This document shows, in pieces, positions 11,202-23,500 of a DNA stretch of 64,000 nucleotides. Source of the stretch: Dysidea avara (Eukaryota > Porifera > Demospongiae > Dictyoceratida > Dysideidae); contig NC_089272.1 of assembly GCF_963678975.1 (NCBI RefSeq), positions 63,500,574 to 63,564,573 on the forward strand, given 5' to 3'. The notes under the pieces were generated by a model, which ran no database searches, was not told the DNA's origin, and saw only the letters and a program-made list of their open reading frames with translations. Both the position numbers and the translations under genes were made by a program. Position 1 is the first letter of the stretch, and each line of letters begins with the position of its first letter.

Positions 11202-11829
11202 AGAGCAGAGATGCTGTTGTACCAAGCCTCACAGTCCTAGAATGTTAACACAATACATACTTACAGTGGAAACCCTGAAAGTTTAATCCTCCAATGTATA
11301 GTTATTTCCTGAACCAACCAACAGAGAGAAACCAGTATTAATGATGAAGTGAGATGGTGACCTGCAGCTGCTACACCTAATAAAAACAGTAAATGTGGTA
11401 GGCAAAATGATATGTGGGGGTGTGATGCATATACTATGTCTATTGTCAAAGCCTTAAATTTAAGGAAAACTTACTACACCAACTAGCCTTATTTTTACCC
11501 AAGAGACAGTGAGCTAAGATGAAAGACAGGCACATGCTATTGCATGATTGTTGATAGAACATAGCTGGTACGTACCTTCAATACCACCTTGCTGTTACGC
11601 TTTTTTCATAACATACAGCCAAAATGCAATAATATGAAATGCTGACACAGATCCCAATAGTGGGATTTAGTCATGTCACATTGTAATATGTGTGCAAGTG
11701 TCTTCATTTGATAAATAATGATATTTATTTTGTACATAATGTAACAATACAATACAAAAGGCACTGCATGATCAGGTAAATTATACAACAAATGGTATAA
11801 GAGTATAAAGTACTAAAAACATCATCCCA
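11202..11829. other. No gene recognised; 3' flank of the RBM7-like gene
   Basis: This lies downstream of the minus-strand RBM7-like stop and probably includes its 3' UTR. No further exon recognised. Confidence 0.5.
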
Positions 11830-13423
11830 TCATCTGTATGATTTAGGTGTATGGCCATTATAGTGGTTACTATGACGATGATGATAACCACTACCACTGC
11901 TACTACTACCTTGTCGTGACCTCTCTCTCTCCCTCCAATCATGTATCTGTTGAATGGTATCATTACGCAACCATTGGGGGTAGTAGTTGGAGGTACGTTG
12001 TTGTGGTGGTGGTGGAGGAGCATTGTGACTTGAGCGACTGTGTGATCCCTCTCTAGGAGATGGCATTGAGTGATGACCTCCGCTACTGCCAACACTATCT
12101 CTTCTGCTACTATTGTGGGCCAGTACTTGTCTAGCATCTGTTACAGGTGAGTCAGAAAATGAGAGGAAGTTCTGTGGGCTATTTTGCAGCAATGGAGGAG
12201 GTCTTGTGGTTGTCGGTGAAGGAGTGAATGATGGAGGCTTAGAGCTACCTGCTGTCATGTAGCTGACTTTCATGGGGCTGCCAAACAGGCAAATCTGGTT
12301 TAACAGCTCTATGGCATAGTTCACTGACACCTCGTGCTGAAATTCCACAAAGGCATGTCCACGATGTATGTCTCTACGTTCTCTGTCTACTGATGGAACA
12401 TTAACACCAGCCAGAGGACCAGCCTGCATAGAATGATATCCACATGATTGTGCAGAATCCATAACTTGTATATACACACGTACTATTCCCTTGTATAAAA
12501 CCCTGGCTACCTTCAAAACTGGTATTTTAATGAGTAGTTAAAGACCTGGCATCTATGAGTGATACTCTGACATTCAAATGAATTGTACTATCATCATAGT
12601 GGTTAGTGGTTAGCATGGTCTGCATGGAGAACTTATGTGCTACTGTAGTCACCAAGGTGATTGCAATAATATATACGTATCTGCACACACAAGGACTACC
12701 CGATAGCCTAGGGAGAATAGTTTTGCTGATTTTAAGGTTTTGGGGCTTAACACAAAAGTTTTACCCTTAAAATACTTAGACCTCCACATACTCCAATACA
12801 TTTTGGGAGTGTTCGCAAATCAGCTAAACTTGGAAACATTGCTCAACCTCAAAAATATTATGGCTTCATGGTACCCACATGGTAATTCGGGGTAGAGACT
12901 CTAATAATAACGAGAACTTTCATATTTAAAAATAGATAATCAGCAAAGAATTAAGAAGCCCTGAGGCAGAGTAAAAGTTGAGGTGAAGAGGGTGTCTTTA
13001 AAAATCAAAAATGTCAGCCCAACACTCCAGTTTGCTGCATATATAGCTGAACATAGTGACAGCATTTTTCTTCCATCCACAAAGTGGTCTGGTTACTGTT
13101 GGTGAACCTAAAAATTCTGTCTGGGCTCTGGAGCACATGTGAATGTGTGAATACCTTGAACTTAATTCACCAGTCTGCCAAAATGCTAAGTTACTTTTGG
13201 AGGCTACCAATAAGAGTGATGGTTAAATTACCCCGCCGGTGTATGTAATAGGTCAAATGGTTGACTTCCCAACCAGAAGAAATATACATAGGTGTGAACA
13301 CTAGAACAACCTCACCTGTAGAAACAACTCGTACAATAACTCTTCCATATCACTCAGTGACACGCTAGGGGGTAGCCCACCTACGTAGACCGAGAAATGA
13401 GGGTCCACTGTCTTCAGTGCCAT
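11830..13423 (-). CDS. RBM7: RBM7/RBM11-like RRM protein, two exons, 233 aa
   Basis: Exon 1 is 13423-13316 (36 codons) and exon 2 is 12423-11830; the 892-bp intron is in phase 0. The N-terminal RRM spans about residues 8-85 with RNP2 VYVGGL (12-17) and RNP1 RGHAFVEF (57-64). The stretch FVEFQHEVSVNYAIELLNQI is very close to human RBM7 FVNFKHEVSVPYAMNLLNGI. RBM7 is a subunit of the nuclear NEXT complex, which with MTR4 and ZCCHC8 delivers promoter-upstream and other short-lived RNAs to the exosome. The C-terminal 140 residues are low complexity (Pro, Ser, His, Arg: APPPPPQQR, SRQGSSSSGSGYHHRHSNHY), as expected for a disordered tail. The start is the only ATG before RNP2. It is divergent from dysbindin with only 59 bp between start codons. 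Orthology to RBM7 rather than RBM11 is inferred, since that split is vertebrate. Confidence 0.9.
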
Positions 13424-13482
13424 GACAACTCTAATTAGCGCCCAACAACTAAGAATTTTTCGATTGTGGTATTACAGCGGTC
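13424..13482. promoter_or_regulatory. Likely shared bidirectional promoter of RBM7-like and dysbindin genes
   Basis: Only 59 bases separate the two divergent start codons, so both 5' UTRs and core promoters must overlap here or reach into the opposite gene. No TATA box is obvious. Confidence 0.6.
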
Positions 13483-14418
13483 ATGTCGAAACAGTCAAAG
13501 AGAAAGGAGCGAGTGATTGGCGGGATAAGAAACCTCTTATCAAAAACAAAAGATGAATTGAAAACTGGTAGCAAAGAATTTCGCTCCGAGTTCAAGGAAC
13601 TGCTTCATACCGCGCAACATGCCGCTAAAACTGCAGCCAAAAAAGCTGGTCACTCCCGTAATAAAGTACCTCCAGACTACTCTCATATCAACTACAACGC
13701 TGGTGGGAAAATTCTGGCCCATTTTCAGGAGCAGTGGGCGGAGATGCACGAAACGACAACGGAGAATTCAGTACTGGCCACAAGCCTAGACAGAAAGCTA
13801 CAAGAACTCGCTAAGGTTTGTAAAGACCGTCACAAAGCCGTCGAGGACTTTCACAAAGAATTTCAAGGGCTGCCAATAATTCTAAAGGGTGTTGAACAGG
13901 CAAAGAATGCTGTTGAAGAAATTGGTGCAAGCATAGAGAAAGTTGAGCAAAGCTTGAAAGAGTTTGAATACAGTTGCTCACTGTTGGACAATGCACGCAA
14001 GAAGGGTGTAATGAGGGTACGATATGAGGCAGTCATTCAAGAGAAAGAAGAGGAAGTGGCTAAATTACAGAAAAGGATTGATGCAGAAAAGGAGGCCATC
14101 AAGCAAAAGAATGAAGAAATCAACCAGAACTCTCTCCGAGAAAGACAACAAGCTTTTGATGATATTTTCAAACAACAGGTCACAGAGTACAAGAGTAAGG
14201 GACATGTGGAGAGACCAATTAGTTTGGGGTCAGACACGATAGTGTACGAGAGACTTGGTGACATTGAGATAGACGATGTGGATGGCAAACAGTCCCTTAG
14301 TGACTTCCTAGATGATATTGGCTCAGGAGAAGATGATGAAATGAGTGATAATGTATTACAAGACCAGGCTACTGTTAACGAAATTCCTCAAGACAGTGTT
14401 ACTGCTGAAAATGACTGA
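13483..14418 (+). CDS. DTNBP1: Dysbindin (DTNBP1-like), single exon, 311 aa
   Basis: An uninterrupted frame from ATG 13483 to TGA 14418. Residues about 70-230 form the dysbindin domain, largely coiled coil: YNAGGKILAHFQEQWAEMHE matches human YSAGLELLSRYEDTWAALHR, and LRERQQAFDDIFKQQVTEYK matches LKERQKFFEEAFQQDMEQYL. The C-terminus is acidic (IEIDDVDGKQSLSDFLDDIG), matching the human segment that ends in ALDVFLNSGGEE. Dysbindin is a subunit of BLOC-1, which sorts cargo to lysosome-related organelles and acts with AP-3. The basic N-terminus (SKQSKRKERVIGG) differs from the human form. The lack of introns is notable beside the 14-exon neighbour. The next gene starts 116 bp after the stop, on the same strand. 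Confidence 0.92.
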   Translation: MSKQSKRKERVIGGIRNLLSKTKDELKTGSKEFRSEFKELLHTAQHAAKTAAKKAGHSRNKVPPDYSHINYNAGGKILAHFQEQWAEMHETTTENSVLATSLDRKLQELAKVCKDRHKAVEDFHKEFQGLPIILKGVEQAKNAVEEIGASIEKVEQSLKEFEYSCSLLDNARKKGVMRVRYEAVIQEKEEEVAKLQKRIDAEKEAIKQKNEEINQNSLRERQQAFDDIFKQQVTEYKSKGHVERPISLGSDTIVYERLGDIEIDDVDGKQSLSDFLDDIGSGEDDEMSDNVLQDQATVNEIPQDSVTAEND

Positions 14419-14534
14419 ATACATTTTTGTGTTTGACTCAATTATTTTTAGCATGTGACTTAATTAATTCGGGCGTGCGGTGGTAAAATAAATTGGGTGG
14501 CTTCCTTTATTTTCGCAGTTGTAGGAGCGGCAAT

Positions 14535-17500
14535 ATGCTAGCACTCATCTTGATGGCGATATTATCGCTGCAGTGCGTCACATCGCAGGAGTTGGACATC
14601 GTTTACAACGCCACAGTAAGACAAGGCGACTCGTGGACGCTCCGCTACTTCGTCAACACAAACGGATCCAATATTCAGGTCAGCGCCCCTCCCAATTTGT
14701 TTGTTCAGCTGTTAGTAACCTCAATTACACGATGTATGAATTTAAACCAACTGCAAGCTAATGTGTACCGTGTGGGGACCTTGTCAGTTTGCTCTGAATA
14801 TCATAGTCAGCACAATTAAGTCACATGATTACAATACATTCACGTGTTACACAGACTATCAAGCTGATAGTAACCAGTCCTAATGCCAGTGTGGACAGGC
14901 CTGTGTTTGTGTCTGTACGTCAACTATTGGGGGTCACTTCTTGGCAGATACCATTTCTGGACAGACGGTATGTGTTTGTGTTTGCGTATATTGGGGTATT
15001 TATGTATAATGTCTAGTGCAAAGCCGAGTGTAAGGGATATCTTAGCATCATTAGTTGTGTGTGGCCGTACCATTGCTACTTCATAGTAGGGATGGACAAT
15101 CCTAGGATTTTCAATTGAATCTGATTTTTTATGTAAAAGTATTGGTATGATGCAATACCATTGTGGTTACGGAATGAAAGTGTTTTGGTAATAACATTAC
15201 AAACAGTGCTTTAGATAGTTTAATCAGGTACAAAAATGCCACCTAATAATTGCCATCTATTTTGATTATAATGTTCAAACACAAATAGACTGTATTCCAA
15301 ATGAAGTCACACAAATTTTCTATTTGGGGGAGTCTTATATTTTCGAGTATTATCACCAATGAGGATCGAGATTTCGAAGACTAATATAGAGGCAAACAAA
15401 CAAGATATCGAGGTGAAACTACCAGGTTTGGTTATTACAGCAAAGAAACAATAGTATTTCTTCTAAACTTTGAAAACCAGCTGAAAAATTCCAACCCGGT
15501 GTTAGAGAATAGATTTTATACCCTTATAACTGTACCTGTTAGTTTTAGGTCAATATCTTCTTCCAGGATTGAATATTTGAATCTTATTAAGCCCCATTGG
15601 AACTCTCACTCGAAATTATTAGAATACCCCAAATAGCCGCAGCCACTTTATTTCGTGACGTCATTTGGAATACAGTCTATAGCAACCAATTCCTGAAATT
15701 GTACTAATTGACCATGTGAGCTACCTGTATCAGTATCAGTTCTTTTGGTATTAAGTATCATTACTTTGAATTGTATCAGTGGGTATTCCATTGCCCATCC
15801 ATACTTCAGAGTTGTTTTACTCCGTGTGTTTAGCTTGACTATCAGAGTAAGAATTGGTGATATGCAAGATGTACTTTTAGTGTGTTTACTATTAGTGGTG
15901 TTTGCATTGTATCCATGTGAGTGGTGTGTCTCTGGTGTGTGCATGCATGCAGTGTGTTATGTGGCTGTGTGCATAATATATGTATGACATGTGTACATGT
16001 TAGTTTGTGTGTAAGGCAGTAGATATTTTGTTGTTTCCTTGAACAAGAAACTTTACTCACATTGTTTGTACAGTAGTAGTCCTAGGACTACCTGTTCTAA
16101 GTGTAGTAGCTGATGGTACACAGTGTTAGTTTAGTGGTTGGGTAACAGCTTTGTGTGTAGTGTAGTGTGTGATTGTTTTTACACATTAATCCATCCTACA
16201 GGGCCTCGTATTATGAGGTTGGTCATACAGTGTGTCCCACGTTCAACAACCCACCAAATGAAGTAGCCAGTTCCTTCAATGTTACAGTAGATATCTCCAG
16301 CTCGTCGTCAGAACCCATGGAAGTGTTCGTTGTAGCTCGTCCTGTGAGGAATTTTGTGCTCAAGTGAGAACAGCATGATTATATCTGTCATGTATTTTTG
16401 CCTCTGAAAAACAAGTGGGTCTTATATAACTCCATTTATGAAGACCCTATGTAGTGTATGATCAAGAGTACATAATAATAGAAGAGGGAGGAGAGTGTCT
16501 AACTGTCAATATACCACTCTGCGTGGGCAGTTCAAAGGCACCGCCAGTGCCATAATTTGTATATTGCACTGCTGCAGACCGCAGCGAGTGCATTATGACT
16601 TATAACGCACTGGTTGCGGTTTTGTAGACCACAACGAGTGCATTATAAGTTTTAATGCATCGACCGCAGTGCAATATACAGATATTGCACTGGCTGCGGT
16701 TTTGTGCAGCATAGCACAAGTGCCCCACTACGACACCTCACTGAATAGGTGGAAAGGCACTTCACAGATCACTCGAATTCTTTTATAGCCTGACATGTAA
16801 AGGTCGATTGTGGGCCATAACGTCACCAATACGTATAACGTTTTCAAGCAGCCAATGGCAATTGAAAAAGCCAACGCGGGTGGCCACAACTCTAGTCTAC
16901 ATGTATAAACGTGCTTATACACCTTACTAGTCTGGAGCCATCTTAGCCCAGATTAAACTGTAGTCCACTTCGACAATGACTCAATAAAACAAATATATTC
17001 TAAATAATACTAACCTTTATGTTCGATTGTGGGAACCAGTTTTGTCATGCCACCAGTTTCGAATTTAGCCAGTGTAAATAGTAAGAATTAGACTAGTATC
17101 GTTTAGTAGTTAGGTTTTGTTTACTTAAACCGTCTATTTAGTTGCTTTTTTTTGCTCGAGAGAATCACTATGGTGATTAGTCTGGTGCTTAGTATGTTTC
17201 GCTGGCATGTTGAGCACTACATGATGAGAGTCGAACAGCAAATGCAGGTTAGTGATATAACCCATAGCGTACTAGCTTTCAATATCTCAGGTGGCTGCAG
17301 TACTGCAGGGGGAACGTCATCGCAACATCCGGCTTGGTTACCCACAATCGATGTTAGAAACCTGGCCTTTATAAGTGTTACAGCTGTCTTGTGAGACTCT
17401 CCCCACCTATTAGGTGAGTGGTACATAACAGTTATACAATGTGCACTCGTGCTCTGCCTGTATAAACGCACTTGCCTTCAGGCCTAATGGCCCTCAGGCT

Positions 17501-20500
17501 CATGCGTTTATATCAGGCAGAGCACTCGTGGCGGTTGTATAACTATATAATATACTCCATACAAACACACTGCGCTCAAACCCTCCTACTTCAATCCATA
17601 AAACTTCTAGTAATAAAGCAATACCTTTAAGTGAACAGAAGACTGTTGATATTTCCTAATTGAAGCAGTAGAAGTATTACAACCTCATTCATAGAGCAAG
17701 CCACTTGTCACATTTGGTGGCTATAGTTGATTGCGCAAGGTCTGAGCGCAGTGAGTTTGGTGAATCTACTGAAGTTAGACACTCTCCTCCCTACTCTACT
17801 ATTATGTACTCTTGGTATGATCAACAGTACAATATTGTGCATTGTTTTTCTACTACAACCTGACACTCTTGCAAATAATGCTTCTATATAATTATAGTGG
17901 GTGTGGTTATTAAACGACAGACCGTTCTTCAAGCCTGCTTATGATACACTTGCTGAGCAAAGCACTAAACATTGTAGTAATATTGAGTTGTACTTTAGTT
18001 GCATCATGACAAGATTTGTTGATGTATATGCACCCTGCTATTAATCACCTGATAACATGCCTGTTTGTCATTTTGCTGACTTTCCATATTCAAGGTGGCT
18101 GGCTTAGACAGGTGACCGTATTACACAGTAGAATAAGCTTTATCCGAAATTACGCCACAGACATAAAAATGGCCGCTGTAGTATGGGGACATTCGTAAAA
18201 TTTGTATGGGCGACTATGGGAAGAAAATTTTTGAACGGCAATATCTCAGCCAAGAAGGAAGACATCAAACTCTAACTAGTAGGTATGGTTATAAGATATT
18301 ACAATAGGTGCGTAAAAGTGATTTTCAGTTGATTTTCAAAACAACACTAGATTCCTATTCTTTCAGCTAATTTATAACTATACGTACCTGCTGGTTAGAA
18401 CTCGATATCTTCCGTCTTAGCTGAGATATTGCCGTTCAAAAAATTTTCTTCCAATAGTCTCCCATACAAATTTTACAAATGTCCCCACACTACAGCGGCC
18501 ATTTTATGTCTGTGATGTAATTTTGGATAAGGCTCATATATAGGTCTCCATCTGTGTGTGTTGCACTGTGGTATGGTAAGCTGTTGACCTGATTTACGTA
18601 AATTCATATTTGTACATGTTTACAGGTTAAATGTGCCAGTCACATTGTCCGTAACCTCGTCAACACCAGCGTATTATGCCTACCACTTCACATCTGATGT
18701 GGAACGTGTTCTGGTAAAGGTTCGGTCATCAGTTCACACTGAAGATATCTGTGCTGTAGCCTCTGTACAGGTCACAACGGTAAGCCCCTAATAATTATAG
18801 CAGGAATGTCATATATATATATGAAGTTAATATTTATTATACTCAATGATTTTGGTGAGATATGTAATCAATAGGTTACTCATCAGAAATATCAGCACTC
18901 ATACGGCCTTAGTTACTTTACTCTTTGTATGGTAGAATAGTTTTTTTCCTAATGTAAGTTTTGTATATTACGCCTGTGCACTCAGACAACTATGCCAAAT
19001 GTTATGAGTTTAAACAAGTTGATGCTGTGCTACCTCTTAAAACCAGATGCTATTCTTTGAATTAACCAACTCTGTATAGATATACAATACATCCACTGCA
19101 TTCACTAATATTATTTTGTAATTTATATTCATCATTGCATCACTAATTCAAACAAACCACAAATTACACACAGAAGTATCTTCTCAACTGTTTTATATAT
19201 GGTTTGTCTATTGTGTTTTCATACACAATTTGTCTAGACAAGGCCTCACGGCTACTCTTAATTTTCATAGGAAATGCAACTCAAAAAGATATATCATTCC
19301 TGGTTACTAGGCCATGCTGTTAGGTTGCTTTTCAGTTGTTATACTGTTATTGTTATTGACACTTTACAGTGACCAGCACTGAAGATCTGACAGTAACATG
19401 TGCTGTAGCCTTAGGATTATACACCTGGTATAGTACATAGACTAACCCCTAGTGAACTGTTTCACATGTTTTCGGTGACTGGCCACACCCTCTTCAAGTA
19501 AACATGACTATAAAACAGAAAGTTATCTTTCATATACAGCCTTGAATGTCTGTAGCTCAAAGCTTGTTTGCTCATGTGAGTGTTGGACAGACATACCAAC
19601 ATGCAAACACATGGTTTACCAATTTTAGGAACAAGGTGCATGCCCACAGCTGGCCAAAATCGAAATTGTTCTAATTAAAGACATAATGTACATACACACA
19701 TCTATTGTAGTTTTATAACTTGCCCCTAATAATACATTAATGTGGTAATTGACTGTTATTCTCTATTTAGTGCCCCTCAGATGGTGTAAATAGTGAACTA
19801 TTCAGTGTTGATGGCTCATTCCAGTCAATGAGGTCACTGGCTGCCATAACAACCGACCGTCCTGACCAGAATTTCTTCTACATAGTGATAGCAGTGTTCA
19901 ACAGCTCCTCAAGGGATTGTAGGGTGTCTGACTCTCGAGGTGGCCTGCATGGCTCTGTATTGACTGACAGTGATGATTTCCTGTTCAGCAGGTTAAACAC
20001 GCCTGTGGAACAGGTTGGACCAGTTAAGAATGTTACCATTGTTATTGAAGAGGTTTTTACTAGTGAGTGTAAACAACTTTGCAATTATGACACAAATTTT
20101 CATGCAAGCCTACATTAAGAACCATTCACAACATGTATGACATGAACTCATGTCTCAAAGTTTTTTTTGTGCACTCTACTGTATGTACATAAATATCCAA
20201 ACACTCATGTACATATGTGCTTAGTCGATCACAAAATGTATTTACTGAATCGGATAAGTGAATTTTGTTTTGAGTCAATTACTTTACATAGAGTTACTCT
20301 AATAGAGCGAACATTCTCTCTGTCTATTTCAATGTACATTAGTTGACAAAATACTCAGTACAGGCACTTTTGATAATTTTTATGAGGTCCATTTGTATTA
20401 TGTATATGTGTAGTATACTGTATGTTACCTAGTGTGTGCACATGTGTGTGAAGATGGGGGGGGGGGCTAGACACTTATCCTGTCACCCGTGAGATGTGTG

Positions 20501-23500
20501 TGTACACATATACATTGCACACATGTTGTATGCTATGTACATAATTCATGAAGTAATAAGAAATAGTGATTACATGGCTGCTATCTTACAGACTATGCAG
20601 TACCAATAATAGTGTCACTAGTGGTGTTCCTGGTGTTCTATGGTGGAGCATTCCTCATTGCCGTCTTCTTTGACCGATTCTTTCTAAAAAATCACTGGAT
20701 TGAGGAGTGGGCCAAGAGGAACAGAGGGGATGATATGTCAAAGGGAAGCAGTAGTAGTGAAAGTGATGATCAGACAGATATTGGTGATGTTGAGAAAGGT
20801 TTTACCAGTCCGAGGACCAGACAACAGGAAAATCGTACACACTACATGTTTAGTACAAACTTTAAGAGAAGACCCTCACTGAAGAAGGTACAATTAATAT
20901 AGTAGTACTGTTTAGTAGGGTTCTCCCCTAAATCGAAAATGCTGCCATTAAAAACCATCAATCATAGGGACAAGAATTTATAATATACGTAAAGTAGTGT
21001 CACTACTTAATATTATGAACTCTTAGTAGAAATCATACAGTACAATAGTAACTGTATAGTAGGGACCACAACGGAGTAGGCGTGGCCCACGAAATAATAT
21101 CACCCAAAAACCAGCCTCAATTTTCCCTGATGACGATGAGGCAGTATTGGTGAGGTAAAACTAAGCCCAAACAAGCTTTCAGATCGACCCAAAACGCTTT
21201 CAACAAGTTGCTACAGAATTTAAAATTTTTTTATTCAACAGAATTTTCTACTGACTGACTGAGTAAGTAAGTAACTAACTGACTGACTGATGCCTTCAGA
21301 CAAGCGCAACTTGGTAACGGCTAAGGCTACGGGCTTGATTTTTTCACTGTTCAACGTTGCTTCGGCCTGACAGGTGCCTTTTGGCATACCGCAGTACGTA
21401 CAATGCATTCTTCATGGACTTACCGGTGTCCTCCTTTGTGTCCCATTCATCTTTGCTGACAGGGAAAGGTGTCGATTTGGCGCGAGTACGTGATGGCTTC
21501 CCTTCAAAATGGAAATCGTCCGTATTTTTCATAGTGGCTATTTTGATTGTAGAGGTGCTTTCAAACAGTTCTTGATTCGTATTGCTGTGTAGCGGGTTGA
21601 ACATAGCCGACAACAAAGCGTAATGGATACTTCACTTTTCAGATGATAATTAATAAAATTGGGGCGCGGCACCATTTCTTTTGGTATGTGTAGATTGTAG
21701 AGGTACTTCCGGGAAAGTTCTTGATTCAAAATGCTGTGAAGGGGTTGAACATAGCTGACAACGAAGCGTAATGGATACTTCACTTTTCAGACAATAATTG
21801 ATATAGCTGGGGTGCGCAGTGCCATTTCAGATGCGGTATGCGTGGGTTCACCAGTAATAATAGAATTATTTACAAAAAAAGTTAACAAACAAGTACACAA
21901 AAAAATTTGGAATTTTCAACTAGAGTAGGGACCATACCACATCGATAAAAAGTACTGAAACAAGTTGGAGTAGTCCATGATATTAAATCACAGTAAAACA
22001 ATAAGAAGTGTTATATCCCTACTGTGCGTTTCCGTTATGGTATCTTGAGCACAGTAGGGATATGACACTTCTTATTGTTTTACTGTGATTTAATATCGTG
22101 CACTACTCCAACTTGTTTCAGTACTTTTTATCGATGTGCTATGGTCCCTACTCTAGTTGAAAATTCCAGGTTTTTTTGTGTACTTGTATTTATTGTAATC
22201 GATGAAAAAAGCACCTGTACATAAGGAATGGTCTTAGTATGTACATGTACATCTAACATCAAATCCAGCCTTAATACAAGAAAAAAAAAGAAAAAAACAA
22301 ATGCAAAAACTTGATTTTTTTTGTTTGCCTGCCTTGACCAACACATGTATATTGATTGTGCAGCAACAAAAAATTAGTGGATAGTGCAATAAAAATTATT
22401 AATTTAAAAATGAAGTAGGGTTCCAGCGATAAACAATATGAATTGTATGGTTGCTATTACAACATAGAGCTCTATGCATGAAACTCGGGCTATCTTGTTT
22501 CACTACTTTTATCACTGGAACCATTTTGATATGGGGAATTTTTCAAAGCAGAAATAACTTAATAGTAAATTTTAAAACCTTTATATTTCATCAAATTTTC
22601 ATCAAGAGCAATGCTGCCATTTATGTACTTCCTGTTAAATGAAAATCCGATCTTGTCTTGAATCAAATCTCATCTTGAATAGAATCATAACTTGTATTCT
22701 ATTAAAGTAGTTTAATGTACATGTACATTGTTACAGTTGATTTGTTGTACATGTAGGTGATCCTAGGTACTCATCTTGCTGATATCAAGGCAAGGTGTAC
22801 GGAACAGACCAAGTCTTTAGATATTAGGGGAAGGAATAACAGAATCACACAGGCTCCCATGCCCTCACCAGCACCTGATCTCACACAGTCACTAGAGATT
22901 GGACATGTTCCACCTCAGACTAAATCACTTGATGAGTTGACTCAATCACTGCCAATTGGTTCGGAATATCGACGCCAACAAACAACACCAGCTTCCTTTT
23001 CTCCTGGTAGTATTAGCACTGAACTAGAAGCTAGTTTAGGACAATCATCAGTTGCATCACAATCGGTTACATCTGAAGTATCCGGGAGAATGAGCAATGA
23101 ACGTTATCTACAAGATGAACAACAGCAGAGGGTCAATAGCCCATCAGCTGTACGGTTTGAAAAAGTCTCTGAAGAAATAGTTGAAGAAGTGTATCCTCCA
23201 TCTCCTAAGGGTACAGATGTACGTGGAAGGGAGGACACCTTATCAAGTATTGGTTCTGCAGCTGTCAGCCCAGCTCCTGCAGTGATAAGCCCCACCCCCT
23301 CTTCATACATAGCTCATTCCCGCAGCCCTCAGAGATCGCCAGACCAGTGGATTGTACGTACACTAGCTGACATGTACATCTGTGAGGGAGAAGAAGAACA
23401 AATAAGATATCGACGTTATTTCTGGCACTTGTTCACCATTACTGTATTTTATGGGCTACCTGCATTCCAATTAATACTCACCTATCAACAGTTGCTACAT

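Larger units (their letters stand above)
16456..17825. mobile_element. TIR-bounded element, about 1.37 kb, with internal palindromes
   Basis: GATCAAGAGTACATAATAAT and GAGGGAGGAGAGTGTCTAAC at the left recur inverted at the right (AGTTAGACACTCTCCTCCCT and TACTCTACTATTATGTACTC). The arms are roughly 50 bases with small indels. Inside lie two strong palindromes (16559-16679 and 17430-17544). No transposase is recognised; the longest internal frame (17152-17394) has no family resemblance. The segment sits in SIDT intron 3. Confidence 0.7.
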
